Shown here: piece by piece, positions 41,380 through 50,135 of the stretch
Layout: each line of letters begins with the position of its first letter
Position numbering within the stretch: the stretch's first letter is position 1
Origin: WHSM01 sp036375165
GTDB taxonomy: Bacteria; Actinomycetota; Actinomycetes; Mycobacteriales; Micromonosporaceae
NCBI GenBank assembly: GCA_036375165.1
Contig: DASUSI010000035.1
Coordinates: 11,399 to 75,398 of the forward strand
Reading direction: 5' to 3'
DNA: 64,000 nucleotides
Notes under the pieces: generated by a model
Seen by the model: the letters and a program-made list of their open reading frames with translations, nothing else
Database searches by the model: none
What the model was told of the DNA's origin: nothing
Made by a program: the position numbers and the translations under genes

Positions 41380-44274
41380 ATGAGCGACACCACCCACGGT
41401 GACACACCGGCGATGGTTGACCGCGACCGGCCGGTCGCGGCTGACATCCCACCTCACCGGTACACGGCGGCCACCGCAGCCCAGATCGAGCAGCACTGGC
41501 AGGACTGGTGGGAGAAGCACGGCACGTTCCACGCGCCGAATCCGGTGGGACCGCTCGTCGAGCCGGAGGGCAGCCCGCGTGCCGGGCTGGTCGAGCGCCC
41601 GAAGCTGTACGCGATGGACATGTTCCCGTACCCCTCCGGGGCAGGACTGCACGTCGGTCACCCGCTGGGCTACATCGCCACCGACTGCTACACCCGGTTC
41701 AAGCGGATGACCGGATACAACGTGCTGCATCCGATGGGCTTCGACGCCTTCGGGCTGCCCGCCGAGCAGTACGCCGTGCAGACCGGTACGCATCCGGAGA
41801 AGACCACCAGCGAGAACATCGTGCGCTACCGGGCCCAACTGCGCCGGCTGGGCCTGGCCTACGACAACCGGCGTTCCTTCGCCACCATCGACGTCGAGTA
41901 CTACCGCTGGACGCAATGGATCTTCCTGCAGATCTTCAACTCCTGGTACGACCCGAAGCGCCACCGGGCCCGGCCGATCGCCGAACTGGAGATGGAATTC
42001 GCCCAGGGCAAGCGGTCCACCCCCGACGGTCGGGGCTGGTGCGAGCTGACTCGTGCCGAGCAGCGGAAGATCATCGATGGGCACCGGCTGGCGTACAGTT
42101 CGGAGGCACCGGTGAACTGGTGTCCGGGTCTGGGCACAGTGCTGGCGAACGAAGAGGTCACCGCCGACGGTCGCTCCGAGCGGGGCAACTTCCCGGTGTT
42201 CCGCAGGAGCCTGCGGCAGTGGATGATGCGGATCACCGCGTACGCCGACCGGCTGCTGGACGATCTGGACGTCCTGGACTGGCCAGAGTCGATCAAACTG
42301 ATGCAGCGCAACTGGATCGGCCGGTCCCACGGGGCCTATATCGACTTCCCGACTTCGGCCGGGGCGATCCGGGTCTTCACCACCCGGCCGGACACCGTGT
42401 TCGGGGCCACCTACATGGTGCTGGCGCCGGAGCATCCACTGGTCGACCAGTTGACCGCCACCACCTGGCCGAAGAACACGCCCGAGGCGTGGACCGGCGG
42501 TGCCGTCACGCCCGCCGAAGCGGTCGCGCGCTACCGGGCGCAGGCGTCCGGCAAGTCCGAGGTGGAGCGACAGACCGAGGGCCGGGACAAGACCGGCGTG
42601 TTCATCGGGGTGTCCGCCACCAACCCGGCCGACGACGCGAAGATCCCGGTCTTCGTGGCCGACTACGTGCTGATGGGGTACGGCACCGGCGCCATCATGG
42701 CGGTGCCCGGCCAGGACGAGCGGGACTGGGAGTTCGCCGAGCGGTTCGGGCTGCCGATCATCCGTACCGTGCGGCCGCCGGAGGACTTCGACGGCGAGGC
42801 GTACCTGGGCGACGGCCCGGCGGTCAACTCGTCCAGCGACAAGGTGACCCTGGACGGACTGTCGGTCGCGGACGCCAAGCGCACCATCATCGAGTGGCTG
42901 GAGCGTACCGGCTGTGGCGAGGGCACGATCCAGTACAAGCTGCGGGACTGGCTGTTCTCCCGGCAGCGGTACTGGGGTGAGCCGTTCCCGGTCGTGTACG
43001 ACGAGCACGGCCCGGTGGCGCTGCCCGACCGGATGCTGCCGGTCGAACTGCCCGAAGTGGGCGACTACTCGCCACGCAGCTACGACCCGGACGACGAGCA
43101 CACCGAACCCATGCCGCCGTTGGCGAGGGCCGCCGACTGGATCGAGGTGAAGCTGGATCTGGGCGAGGGACCGAAGGTCTACCGCCGGGAGACCAACACC
43201 ATGCCGAACTGGGCCGGTTCCTGCTGGTACGAGCTGCGCTACCTGGACCCGCGCAACTCCGAACGGCTGGTCGACCCCGCCAACGAGCGGTACTGGATGG
43301 GACCGCGCGGCGAGGGTGACCCGGGCGGGGTGGACCTGTACGTGGGCGGGCAGGAACACGCGGTGCTGCACCTGCTGTACGCGCGGTTCTGGCACAAGGT
43401 GCTGCACGACCTGGGTCACGTGTCCTCGTCCGAGCCGTTCCGCAAGCTGATCAACCAGGGCTACATCCAGGCGTACACGTACCGCGACCAGCGTGGCTTC
43501 CCGGTCCCGGCCGCCGAGGTGGTGGAGGACGCCTCCGGCGGCTACACCTGGCGGGGCCAGCCGGTCCGGCGTGAGCTGGGCAAGATGGGCAAGTCGCTGA
43601 AAAACGTCGTCACCCCGGACGAGATGTGCGAGGTGTACGGGGCGGACACGTTCCGGGTGTACGAGATGTCGATGGGCCCGCTGGAGGTGTCCCGGCCGTG
43701 GGAGACCCGGGCGGTCGTGGGCTCGTACCGGTTCTTGCAGCGGGTGTGGCGCAACCTGGTCGACGAGTGGACCGGGCAGTGCCGGGTGGTGGATCGACCC
43801 GCTGACGAGGCGACCCGGCGACTGCTGCACCGGGTGATCGACGCCGTGCGGTCCGATCTGGACGGGCTGCGGTTCAACACGGCGATCGCGAAACTGATCG
43901 AGCTGAACAACCGGCTGACCCAGGTGTCCGGCGACGGCAGCTCCCGGGAGGTGGCCGAGCCGCTGGTACTGATGCTGTCACCGTTCGCCCCGCACCTGGC
44001 CGAGGAACTGTGGCGCCGGCTGGGCCACGAGGACAGCCTGGCCTACGCCGAGTTCCCGGTCGCCGACCCGGACCTGGTGAAGGGGGAGACAGTGGTCTAC
44101 CCGGTACAGGTCAACGGGAAGGTACGGGGCCGGGTGGAAGTGGCCGCGGAGGCCGATCCGGACACCGTACGCGCTGCCGCACTGGCAGATGAAAAGGTCG
44201 GCGAGCAGTTGGCCGGCCGCGAGCCCCGCAAGGTGATCGTGGTGCCCGGCAGAATGGTCAGCGTCGTGGTCTGA
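41380..44274 (+). CDS. leuS: Leucyl-tRNA synthetase
   Basis: 964-aa class I synthetase charging tRNA-Leu. The HIGH motif is HVGHPLGY (~92-98) after MDMFPYPSG; the KMSKS motif is KMGKS (~735). Between them lies the CP1 editing domain (TTRPDTVFGATYMVLAPEHPLV). The C-terminus has the anticodon-binding helices (ELNNRLTQVSGDG, LMLSPFAPHLAEELWRRLG) and the small C-terminal domain (VQVNGKVRGRVEV). The ATG at 41380 follows GAAGGCGAG; the frame is open upstream, but the terminator lies there. The first ~25 residues are variable. Expression is probably controlled by the Leu attenuator upstream. Confidence 0.97.
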   Translation: MSDTTHGDTPAMVDRDRPVAADIPPHRYTAATAAQIEQHWQDWWEKHGTFHAPNPVGPLVEPEGSPRAGLVERPKLYAMDMFPYPSGAGLHVGHPLGYIATDCYTRFKRMTGYNVLHPMGFDAFGLPAEQYAVQTGTHPEKTTSENIVRYRAQLRRLGLAYDNRRSFATIDVEYYRWTQWIFLQIFNSWYDPKRHRARPIAELEMEFAQGKRSTPDGRGWCELTRAEQRKIIDGHRLAYSSEAPVNWCPGLGTVLANEEVTADGRSERGNFPVFRRSLRQWMMRITAYADRLLDDLDVLDWPESIKLMQRNWIGRSHGAYIDFPTSAGAIRVFTTRPDTVFGATYMVLAPEHPLVDQLTATTWPKNTPEAWTGGAVTPAEAVARYRAQASGKSEVERQTEGRDKTGVFIGVSATNPADDAKIPVFVADYVLMGYGTGAIMAVPGQDERDWEFAERFGLPIIRTVRPPEDFDGEAYLGDGPAVNSSSDKVTLDGLSVADAKRTIIEWLERTGCGEGTIQYKLRDWLFSRQRYWGEPFPVVYDEHGPVALPDRMLPVELPEVGDYSPRSYDPDDEHTEPMPPLARAADWIEVKLDLGEGPKVYRRETNTMPNWAGSCWYELRYLDPRNSERLVDPANERYWMGPRGEGDPGGVDLYVGGQEHAVLHLLYARFWHKVLHDLGHVSSSEPFRKLINQGYIQAYTYRDQRGFPVPAAEVVEDASGGYTWRGQPVRRELGKMGKSLKNVVTPDEMCEVYGADTFRVYEMSMGPLEVSRPWETRAVVGSYRFLQRVWRNLVDEWTGQCRVVDRPADEATRRLLHRVIDAVRSDLDGLRFNTAIAKLIELNNRLTQVSGDGSSREVAEPLVLMLSPFAPHLAEELWRRLGHEDSLAYAEFPVADPDLVKGETVVYPVQVNGKVRGRVEVAAEADPDTVRAAALADEKVGEQLAGREPRKVIVVPGRMVSVVV

Positions 44275-44310
44275 GGCGCCCCCGCGACGGTGGCGCGGTT
44301 CGGAGGTGTT

Positions 44311-44703
44311 GTGGAGATCTGGTACAACCCATCGTGCTCCAAGTGCCGGACGGCGGTCCGCCGACTGGACGTGGCCGGGATCGACCTCGGAATCCGGCGG
44401 TACCTCGACCAGCCGCCTACCGCCGAGGAACTGGACGGGGTGCTCCAGCGGCTGGGGCAGCAGCCCTGGGACATCGCACGGCTCGGTGAGCCGGCCGCGG
44501 ACCGGCTCGGGCTTGCCGACTGGCCCCGCGACGCCGCCGCCCGGCAACGCTGGATCGACGCGATGGTCGCCCACCCGGAGCTGATCCAGCGGCCGATCCT
44601 GCTGCTCGACGACGGGCGGGCCCTGCTGGGGCGGACCCCGGAAGCGCTCGAGGAGGCGATCTCCACCGATCGTGACCGCATGACCGGCACCGCATCCGGG
44701 TAA
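44311..44703 (+). CDS. ArsC/Spx family protein (arsenate reductase-like)
   Basis: 130-aa thioredoxin-fold protein: VEIWYNPSCSKCRTAVRRLD has the ArsC CSKC motif with the reactive Cys, followed by YLDQPPTAEELDGVLQRLG and the conserved LIQRPILLLDDGRALLGRTPE. Glutaredoxin-coupled arsenate reduction is the usual annotation, but no ars operon genes are nearby. The GTG at 44311 is chosen because GGAGG lies 4 nt upstream; the in-frame GTG at 44290 has no such site. It follows leuS by 36 nt and could be co-transcribed. Confidence 0.85.
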   Translation: MEIWYNPSCSKCRTAVRRLDVAGIDLGIRRYLDQPPTAEELDGVLQRLGQQPWDIARLGEPAADRLGLADWPRDAAARQRWIDAMVAHPELIQRPILLLDDGRALLGRTPEALEEAISTDRDRMTGTASG

Positions 44704-44787
44704 CCGGACTACCAGGCCGTCAGCTGGTGCAGTCCGCTCCGGCGGCCTGCCCGAGGGCCGGTGCGACTCGATGCTGGGGGGCGGTAG

Positions 44788-45606
44788 GTGGACACAGCCG
44801 AAGCGATCGGTTGGCAGGCGGGAACCGCGGCCCGTGCGGTCGCCCGCAGCCGTGCCCTGCGACGGTTGGCCCGGATCGGGCTGGTCTGCCGGGCGGTTCT
44901 TTACGCGCTGATCGGCGTGCTCGCGTTGCGGATCGCAACCGGATCAGGTGGTCGGGAGGCGGACAAGACCGGTGCCGTGGAGAGCGTCGCCGGGCAGCCG
45001 TTCGGCGTCACCTTGCTCGGGCTGATGGCCGTTGGTTTCGCGGCGATGGCTCTCTGGCAGGCCTCGGTAGCCGGGTCCGGCGGCCGTGGCAGGGCCGAGC
45101 GGATCGAGGCGGCGATCCGGACCGCCCTGTACGTACTGATCCTGGGCAGCATCCTGAGCGTGCTGCTGTGGGGGCACGGCGAGTCCGGGGACCAGCAGGC
45201 ACGCGACGTGACCGCGAACCTGTTCGATCTGCCCGCCGGTCAGGCGCTGGTCGCACTTGTCGGGCTGGCCGTGGTCGCGCTCGGCGGGTACTGGATCTAC
45301 CAGGGGATCACCCGTACGTTCCTGGAGGACCTGTGGCTGGCCCGGATGAGTGTCCGTGCCCGCTCGGTCGCGACCCGCCTCGGGACGGCCGGCTACCTGG
45401 CCCGGGGCGTGGTGGCCGGACTCGCCGGCGGTTTCGCGGTCCGGGCCACGGTCGGCTACCAGCCGGGACAGGCCAAGGGCATCGACGCGACGCTGCGGGC
45501 GCTGGCCGAGTCTCCGGGTGGGCCCTGGCTGCTCACCGCGGTCGCGTTGGGTCTCGTGACTTTCGCTGGTTATGGCGTCTGCGAGGCACTGTGGCGCAGG
45601 GTCTGA
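44788..45606 (+). CDS. DUF1206 membrane protein
   Basis: 272-aa integral membrane protein with three DUF1206 repeats of two helices each, including RIGLVCRAVLYALIGVLALRIA, LGTAGYLARGVVAGLAGGFAVRA and the intervening PFGVTLLGLMAVGFAAMALWQ-type segments. Each repeat has the family's G-x2-(A/C)RG-type turn. Function unknown. The GTG start at 44788 follows a G-rich GGGGGGCGGTAG. Its 3' end overlaps the lipid kinase gene by 16 nt, which suggests a membrane-lipid link, though that is only positional. Confidence 0.87.
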   Translation: MDTAEAIGWQAGTAARAVARSRALRRLARIGLVCRAVLYALIGVLALRIATGSGGREADKTGAVESVAGQPFGVTLLGLMAVGFAAMALWQASVAGSGGRGRAERIEAAIRTALYVLILGSILSVLLWGHGESGDQQARDVTANLFDLPAGQALVALVGLAVVALGGYWIYQGITRTFLEDLWLARMSVRARSVATRLGTAGYLARGVVAGLAGGFAVRATVGYQPGQAKGIDATLRALAESPGGPWLLTAVALGLVTFAGYGVCEALWRRV

Positions 45607-46508
45607 GCCAGCGGTCCAAGCGCCTGGTGGTGATCTACAACGCGGCGGCGGGAGGTGCCAGCGAAGCGGCCCGCGCTGCGGCCTCGGGAGTGCTGCGGCA
45701 ACACGCCGACGTTGCCGAGGCGGCGGTCGACAGCCCTGACCAGGTGGTCGATGTGCTGGCCGGCCATCCGGGCCGGGATCCGGTCGCGGTGGGCGGCGAC
45801 GGCACGGTGCACCAGGTGGTGGCGGCACTCGCCCGCGGCGACGAACTCGCCACCCGTACGGTCGGCCTGATTCCGCTCGGCACCGGCAACGACCTCGCCC
45901 GTTCCCTGGGGCTGCCGGTCGACCCGGCGGCGGCGGCCCGGGTGGTGCTCGCCGGAAAGGTGCGCCTGATGGACCTGCTCGTTGACGACGCGGGCGGGAT
46001 CGCCGTCAACGCCGTCCACCTCGGGGTCGGCGGGGAAGCGTCGGCGGCCGCCCAGCCGCTCAAGCCGCTGCTGCGCCGACTCGCGTACGCCGCCGGAGCC
46101 GTCGTCGCGGGACTGCGAACCACGGGCTGGCGACTGCGGGTTGAAGTGGACGGCCGTACCGTCGCCGACGGTCGCCGGCGGGTGCTGATGGTGGGTATCG
46201 GCAACGGCGCCACGATCGGGGGCGGCACCCCGCTCGCCCCGGACGCTGATCCCGGCGACACCCGGGCGGACGTCGTGGTCTCGTTCGCGACCGGACTGCC
46301 GCAACGGCTGTGGTACGGGGTACAGCTGCGGCGGGGCGAGCATTCCCGCCGGAAGGACGTGATCGCGTTACGTGGCCGTCGGATCACGGTGTCCGGTGAG
46401 CCGACCCTGGTGAATGCCGACGGTGAGCTGGGTGGTGTCGTGATCAGGCGGACCTGGTCGATACTGCCCCGTAGCTGGCGGATCACCGTCCCGGACCGGC
46501 CGGCGTGA
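45591..46508 (+). CDS. Diacylglycerol/lipid kinase family protein
   Basis: 305-aa DAGK catalytic-domain protein that phosphorylates diacylglycerol or a related lipid. RLVVIYNAAAGGA starts the domain, and the nucleotide-binding VAVGGDGTVHQVV and PLGTGNDLARSLGLP follow. IGNGATIGGGTPLAPDADPGD and NADGELGG lie in the C-terminal lobe. The GTG at 45591 has GAGG 4 nt upstream and lies inside the end of the DUF1206 gene. The precise lipid is not readable from sequence. Confidence 0.88.
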   Translation: MAQGLSQRSKRLVVIYNAAAGGASEAARAAASGVLRQHADVAEAAVDSPDQVVDVLAGHPGRDPVAVGGDGTVHQVVAALARGDELATRTVGLIPLGTGNDLARSLGLPVDPAAAARVVLAGKVRLMDLLVDDAGGIAVNAVHLGVGGEASAAAQPLKPLLRRLAYAAGAVVAGLRTTGWRLRVEVDGRTVADGRRRVLMVGIGNGATIGGGTPLAPDADPGDTRADVVVSFATGLPQRLWYGVQLRRGEHSRRKDVIALRGRRITVSGEPTLVNADGELGGVVIRRTWSILPRSWRITVPDRPA

Positions 46509-46583
46509 CGCACCAGCCGGCCGCGGGGCCAGCACTCGGGCGACCCCTACCGACACGGCATCCGCACCGGGCAGGATCTGTCC

Positions 46584-48143
46584 ATGAGTGAGCGTGTCGC
46601 GTCCATGGTCGACGGCGAGTCGGTACCGGGCGCCCCGGATGCAACCCTGACGTCGGTCAACCCCGCCCGTACCTCGCAGGTGGTGGCCGAGGTGGCCCTG
46701 GCCGACCCGGAAACGCTGGTCGACGCCTGCCGCGCCGCCCGGCGGGCACAGCGGGAATGGGCCGCCACCCCGGCCCCGCTGCGAGGCCGGGCCATCGCCT
46801 ACGCCGGCCGGCTGGTGGAGGCGAACGCGCGGGTGCTGGCGCGGTTGGTCACCCGGGAGGTCGGTAAGCCGTACCGGGAATCTCTCGGCGAGGTCCGCGA
46901 GGTGGTCGACACCTGTGACTTCTTCCTCGGCGAGGGTCGGCGGCTGTACGGGCAGACGGTCCCTTCCGAGATGCCGGACAAGCAGCTGTTCACCTTCCGT
47001 AACCCGCTGGGCGTGGCCGTGATCATCACCGCTGGCAACTTCCCGGTGGCGGTCCCCGCCTGGTATCTCGTGCCGGCACTGTTGGCCGGCAACGCGGTGG
47101 TGTGGAAACCGGCGGAGTACTCCGCCGCCACGGCGCTCGCGTTGTACCGGTTGTTCCACCACGCCGGGATCCCGGACGGGGTGCTGAACCTGGTGATCGC
47201 CGACGGGCCAGCCACCTTCACCGGCCTGGGGCGGGCCCTGGAAGCCGAAGTCGTGGACAAGGTGGGCTTCACGGGTTCCACCGAGGTCGGGTCCGCGATC
47301 GGGGAACTGTGCGGGCGGCACCTGCAGTCGCCGTGCCTGGAACTGGGCGGCAAGAACCCCCTCGTGGTCACCCCGTCGGCAGACCTGGACCTCGCCGTGG
47401 AGGGCGCGCTGTTCTCCGGGTTCGGGACCGCGGGACAGCGCTGCACCTCACTGGGCACCGCGATCGTGCACCAGGATGTGCACCGCGAGTTCCTGCGCCG
47501 GTTCACGGTGGCCATCGAGGCCGCACCGGTCGGGGACCCGTTCTCGGACGTGCTGTACGGCCCCATGATCAGTGAACAGTTCGCCGGCCGGTACGAGCGT
47601 TTCCTGGGGTGGATCCAGGACGACCACCACCGGGTGTCTGGCTCTTCGGCGGTGGGCCGGATCACCCGGGAAGCTCCCCGCAGGGGGTTCCTGGGTGACC
47701 CCGACGCCGGGCTCTATTACCACCCGGTGATCGTGGACGGGATCCGACCCGAGGACGACCTGTTCCGGCATGAGACGTTCGGTCCGGTGGTCGGAGTGAC
47801 CACGTACCGGACCCTGGACGAGGCGGTCGAGCTCGCCAATGCTCCCGGATACGGGCTGTCCGCCGCCATCTACAGCTCCGACCCGCTGGAGGTGTTCCGG
47901 TTCCGCGCCGGAATCGGCGCCGGGATGCTGTCGGTGAACAACTCCACCTCAGGCGCTGAGGCGCACCTGCCCTTCGGTGGCAACGGCCGGTCCGGAAACG
48001 GCAGCCGGCTGTCCGGCATGTGGGTATTGGACCAGTTCACCCGGTGGCAGGCGGTGAACTGGGACTACTCCGGACGGCTGCAGAAGGCACAGATGGACGT
48101 CGCCGAACCGGTGCCAAAACTCGACTACCGGCTACCGGACTAA
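46584..48143 (+). CDS. NAD(P)-dependent aldehyde dehydrogenase
   Basis: 519-aa ALDH superfamily enzyme oxidising an aldehyde to the acid. NAD-binding features are IITAGNFPVAVPAWYLVPALLAGNAVVWKPAEYS and VGFTGSTEVGS. The general base Glu is in LELGGKNPLVV and the nucleophile Cys in GFGTAGQRCTSLG. The order resembles semialdehyde dehydrogenases of the ALDH7/aminoadipate type, but the substrate is unknown. The ATG at 46584 follows AGGAT. It stands alone before the dcw cluster. Confidence 0.9.
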   Translation: MSERVASMVDGESVPGAPDATLTSVNPARTSQVVAEVALADPETLVDACRAARRAQREWAATPAPLRGRAIAYAGRLVEANARVLARLVTREVGKPYRESLGEVREVVDTCDFFLGEGRRLYGQTVPSEMPDKQLFTFRNPLGVAVIITAGNFPVAVPAWYLVPALLAGNAVVWKPAEYSAATALALYRLFHHAGIPDGVLNLVIADGPATFTGLGRALEAEVVDKVGFTGSTEVGSAIGELCGRHLQSPCLELGGKNPLVVTPSADLDLAVEGALFSGFGTAGQRCTSLGTAIVHQDVHREFLRRFTVAIEAAPVGDPFSDVLYGPMISEQFAGRYERFLGWIQDDHHRVSGSSAVGRITREAPRRGFLGDPDAGLYYHPVIVDGIRPEDDLFRHETFGPVVGVTTYRTLDEAVELANAPGYGLSAAIYSSDPLEVFRFRAGIGAGMLSVNNSTSGAEAHLPFGGNGRSGNGSRLSGMWVLDQFTRWQAVNWDYSGRLQKAQMDVAEPVPKLDYRLPD

Positions 48144-48348
48144 CCGGTAGGCACGGCACCTCCACTTCGCTCCACCGGGCCGCCTCACCGTCGTGTTCCG
48201 GCCCTCGTGGCGGGCTTGCCGCAGGTCGCATGGCACCCGGTGACAACCGTCGGATTGCCGACTGCGAGCCGGCCCTCCCGCCGAGATACACCCGTTCTGA
48301 CCTGCGGTTTTGTTGAGCAGAACGGCTCGTTGGGAAATCTGAATCGCG

Positions 48349-48380
48349 TTGACGGTGGGGGAAAGTGGAGTAAAGTGGGG
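48349..48380 (+). promoter_or_regulatory. mraZ promoter overlapped by three MraZ boxes
   Basis: TTGACG (48349-48354) and TAAAGT (48371-48376) are 16 bp apart. Three GTGG(G/A)G boxes lie at 48355-48360, 48365-48370 and 48375-48380, exactly 10 bp apart and separated by GAAA and TAAA. Such periodic boxes are the known MraZ binding pattern, so MraZ should repress its own dcw promoter. The remaining part of the 305-bp gap 48144-48448 shows nothing else. Confidence 0.87.
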
Positions 48381-48448
48381 CCCACTGGCGGAGCGGGGGG
48401 CGCTCTGCTGGCCCATGGGCCGTCCGTGGGGAGCAGGGGGGTGGGCCG

Positions 48449-48877
48449 GTGTTTCTCGGCACCCATACTCCACGGCTGGATGACAAGGGTCGGCTGATCC
48501 TCCCGGCGAAGTTTCGGGACGAGCTTGCGGGAGGCCTAGTGACCACCAAGGGGCAGGAACGCTGCCTCTACGTGTTCCCGATGGCCGAGTTCCAGCGCAT
48601 CGCGGAGCAACTGCAGTCGACTCCGGTGACCAACAAGGCGGCACGGGCCTACAGCCGCGTCTTCTTCGCCAGTGCGTTCGACCAGATACCGGACCGGCAG
48701 GGACGGATCACCATCCCGCCGCCGCTGCGGGAGTATGCCGGCTTGGACCGTGACCTGGTGGTGATCGGGGCCAGCAACCGGGTCGAGATCTGGGACAGCG
48801 AGGCGTGGGAGTCATACCTGGCAGAGAGCGAAGAGGCGTTCGCCGACATCGAGGAGGGGGTGTTGCCTGGCATCTGA
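48449..48877 (+). CDS. mraZ: Transcriptional regulator MraZ
   Basis: 142-aa double-AbrB-fold DNA-binding protein, first gene of the division and cell wall cluster. The two repeats are FLGTHTPRLDDKGRLILPAKFRDEL and DRQGRITIPPPLREYAGLDRDLVVIGASNRVEIWDSEAW. As a ring-shaped oligomer it binds periodic boxes and represses its own promoter; three such boxes lie 70-95 nt upstream. The GTG at 48449 follows a G-rich stretch that serves as ribosome-binding site and contains further GTGGGG-like sequence (48426-48441). Confidence 0.95.
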   Translation: MFLGTHTPRLDDKGRLILPAKFRDELAGGLVTTKGQERCLYVFPMAEFQRIAEQLQSTPVTNKAARAYSRVFFASAFDQIPDRQGRITIPPPLREYAGLDRDLVVIGASNRVEIWDSEAWESYLAESEEAFADIEEGVLPGI

Positions 48878-49084
48878 TCCAACGGTCCGGCGACATCGTG
48901 CCGCGAGATCTCCAGCCGCTCGGCGTCTCCTGACGCTCCTTCCCCGGTGCCAGGCGTGAGCGAGCGGATGGGGATCCGGTGGCACGACGTACCGCCTCCA
49001 CGGGGGATGCGACCCACTGTGGACCGAACCGCGACGACGGTCCTATCGGCACCTGCTCCCCACCGGGTTGCAGACCGGCGCGAC

Positions 49085-49154
49085 CATCGACACGCAACCG
49101 TCGACGCAACTCGTCGACCCGCACATTCATCGACACGCAATCCATCGACACGCC
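49085..49154. repeat. Five short degenerate repeats upstream of rsmH
   Basis: Units of the type C(A/G)TCGAC-(AC)CGCA begin at 49085, 49099, 49112, 49128 and 49143, 13-16 bp apart. Three copies share the perfect 11-mer CATCGACACGC. The array ends 12 nt before the rsmH start, overlapping the region of the ribosome-binding site. Spacing is too short for a CRISPR array. A role in regulation is possible. Confidence 0.6.
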
Positions 49155-49166
49155 AGGGGGGTCGAG

Positions 49167-50135
49167 ATGGACAGCGAAGGCGCCCGGCAGCCGAGCCACG
49201 TGCCGGTGATGCTGGAACGGGTGCTTGAGCTGCTCGGCCCTGCGTTGGTCGGTCGGGATGCGATCTGCGTGGACGCCACGGTGGGTCTGGCCGGTCACAC
49301 CGAGGCGCTACTGGCCCAACATCCCGGGCTGACCCTGATCGGGCTGGACCGCGACCCGGAGGCGTTGCGCCGCTCGGCTGACCGGCTGGCGGCGTTTTCT
49401 GACCGGATCCACCTGGTGCACACGATCTACAGCCGACTCACCGAGGTACTCGCCAGCCTCGGCCACCAGCGGGTGGACGCGGTGCTGTTCGACCTCGGCG
49501 TGTCGTCGCTGCAGTTGGACGAGGTGCGCCGCGGCTTCGCATACTCCCAGGACGCTCCCCTGGACATGCGTATGGATCCCACCCGTGGCCCGACCGCGCA
49601 GGACGTCGTCAACGGCTATCCGGTCACTGAGCTGCGCCGGATCTTCGCCGAGTACGGCGAGGAGCGTTTCGCCGCCCGGATCGCGACCCGGATCGAACGG
49701 GAGCGCTCCCGTCACCCGATCACGTCCAGTGTCCGACTCGCCGAACTGGTCCGGGATTCGATCCCGGCCCCGGCCCGGCGGACCGGCGGGCACCCTGCCA
49801 AGCGGGTGTTCCAGGCGCTGCGCATCGAGGTCAACGGTGAGCTGGACGCGGTACGGGATGCGATTCCGGCCGCCGTCGACGCGCTCGCCACCGGGGGTCG
49901 GATCGTGGTGCTGGCGTACCACTCCCTGGAGGACCGGATCGTCAAGCGGACGCTCGCGGCCGGTGCCCGGTCCAGCGCCCCGGTCGGGCTTCCGTTCGAT
50001 CCCGCGGGCACGGAACCGGTGCTGCGACTGCTGACCCGGGGTGCCGAGCGCCCTGGGGAGGCTGAGGTCGCCGCCAATCCGCGGGCCGCGTCGGCCCGGC
50101 TGAGGGCCGCCGAACGGCTCTGGGAGGCGGTATGA
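49167..50135 (+). CDS. rsmH: 16S rRNA (cytosine-1402-N4)-methyltransferase
   Basis: 322-aa SAM methyltransferase (MraW) modifying C1402 in the 16S rRNA decoding centre. Features: HVPVMLERVLELL, VDATVGLAGHTEALL, DAVLFDLGVSSLQLDEVRRGFAYSQDAPLDMRMDP, HPAKRVFQALRIEVNGEL and VLAYHSLEDRIVKR. The ATG at 49167 follows AGGGGGG at good distance, although the frame is open upstream through the repeat array. The last codons overlap ftsL (ATGA). Confidence 0.96.
   Translation: MDSEGARQPSHVPVMLERVLELLGPALVGRDAICVDATVGLAGHTEALLAQHPGLTLIGLDRDPEALRRSADRLAAFSDRIHLVHTIYSRLTEVLASLGHQRVDAVLFDLGVSSLQLDEVRRGFAYSQDAPLDMRMDPTRGPTAQDVVNGYPVTELRRIFAEYGEERFAARIATRIERERSRHPITSSVRLAELVRDSIPAPARRTGGHPAKRVFQALRIEVNGELDAVRDAIPAAVDALATGGRIVVLAYHSLEDRIVKRTLAAGARSSAPVGLPFDPAGTEPVLRLLTRGAERPGEAEVAANPRAASARLRAAERLWEAV

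Noticed and set aside
41128..43830. 900-codon open frame antisense to leuS
   Set aside because: It lies opposite a strongly conserved leuS, has a His/Val/Arg-rich composition typical of antisense frames in G+C-rich DNA and resembles no family.
44311..44703. Arsenic-resistance operon
   Set aside because: The ArsC-fold gene stands without arsR, arsB or acr3 neighbours, so an arsenic role is not supported by context.
49085..49154. CRISPR-like repeat array
   Set aside because: Units are only ~11-13 bp with 1-5-bp gaps, degenerate, and no cas genes are present.
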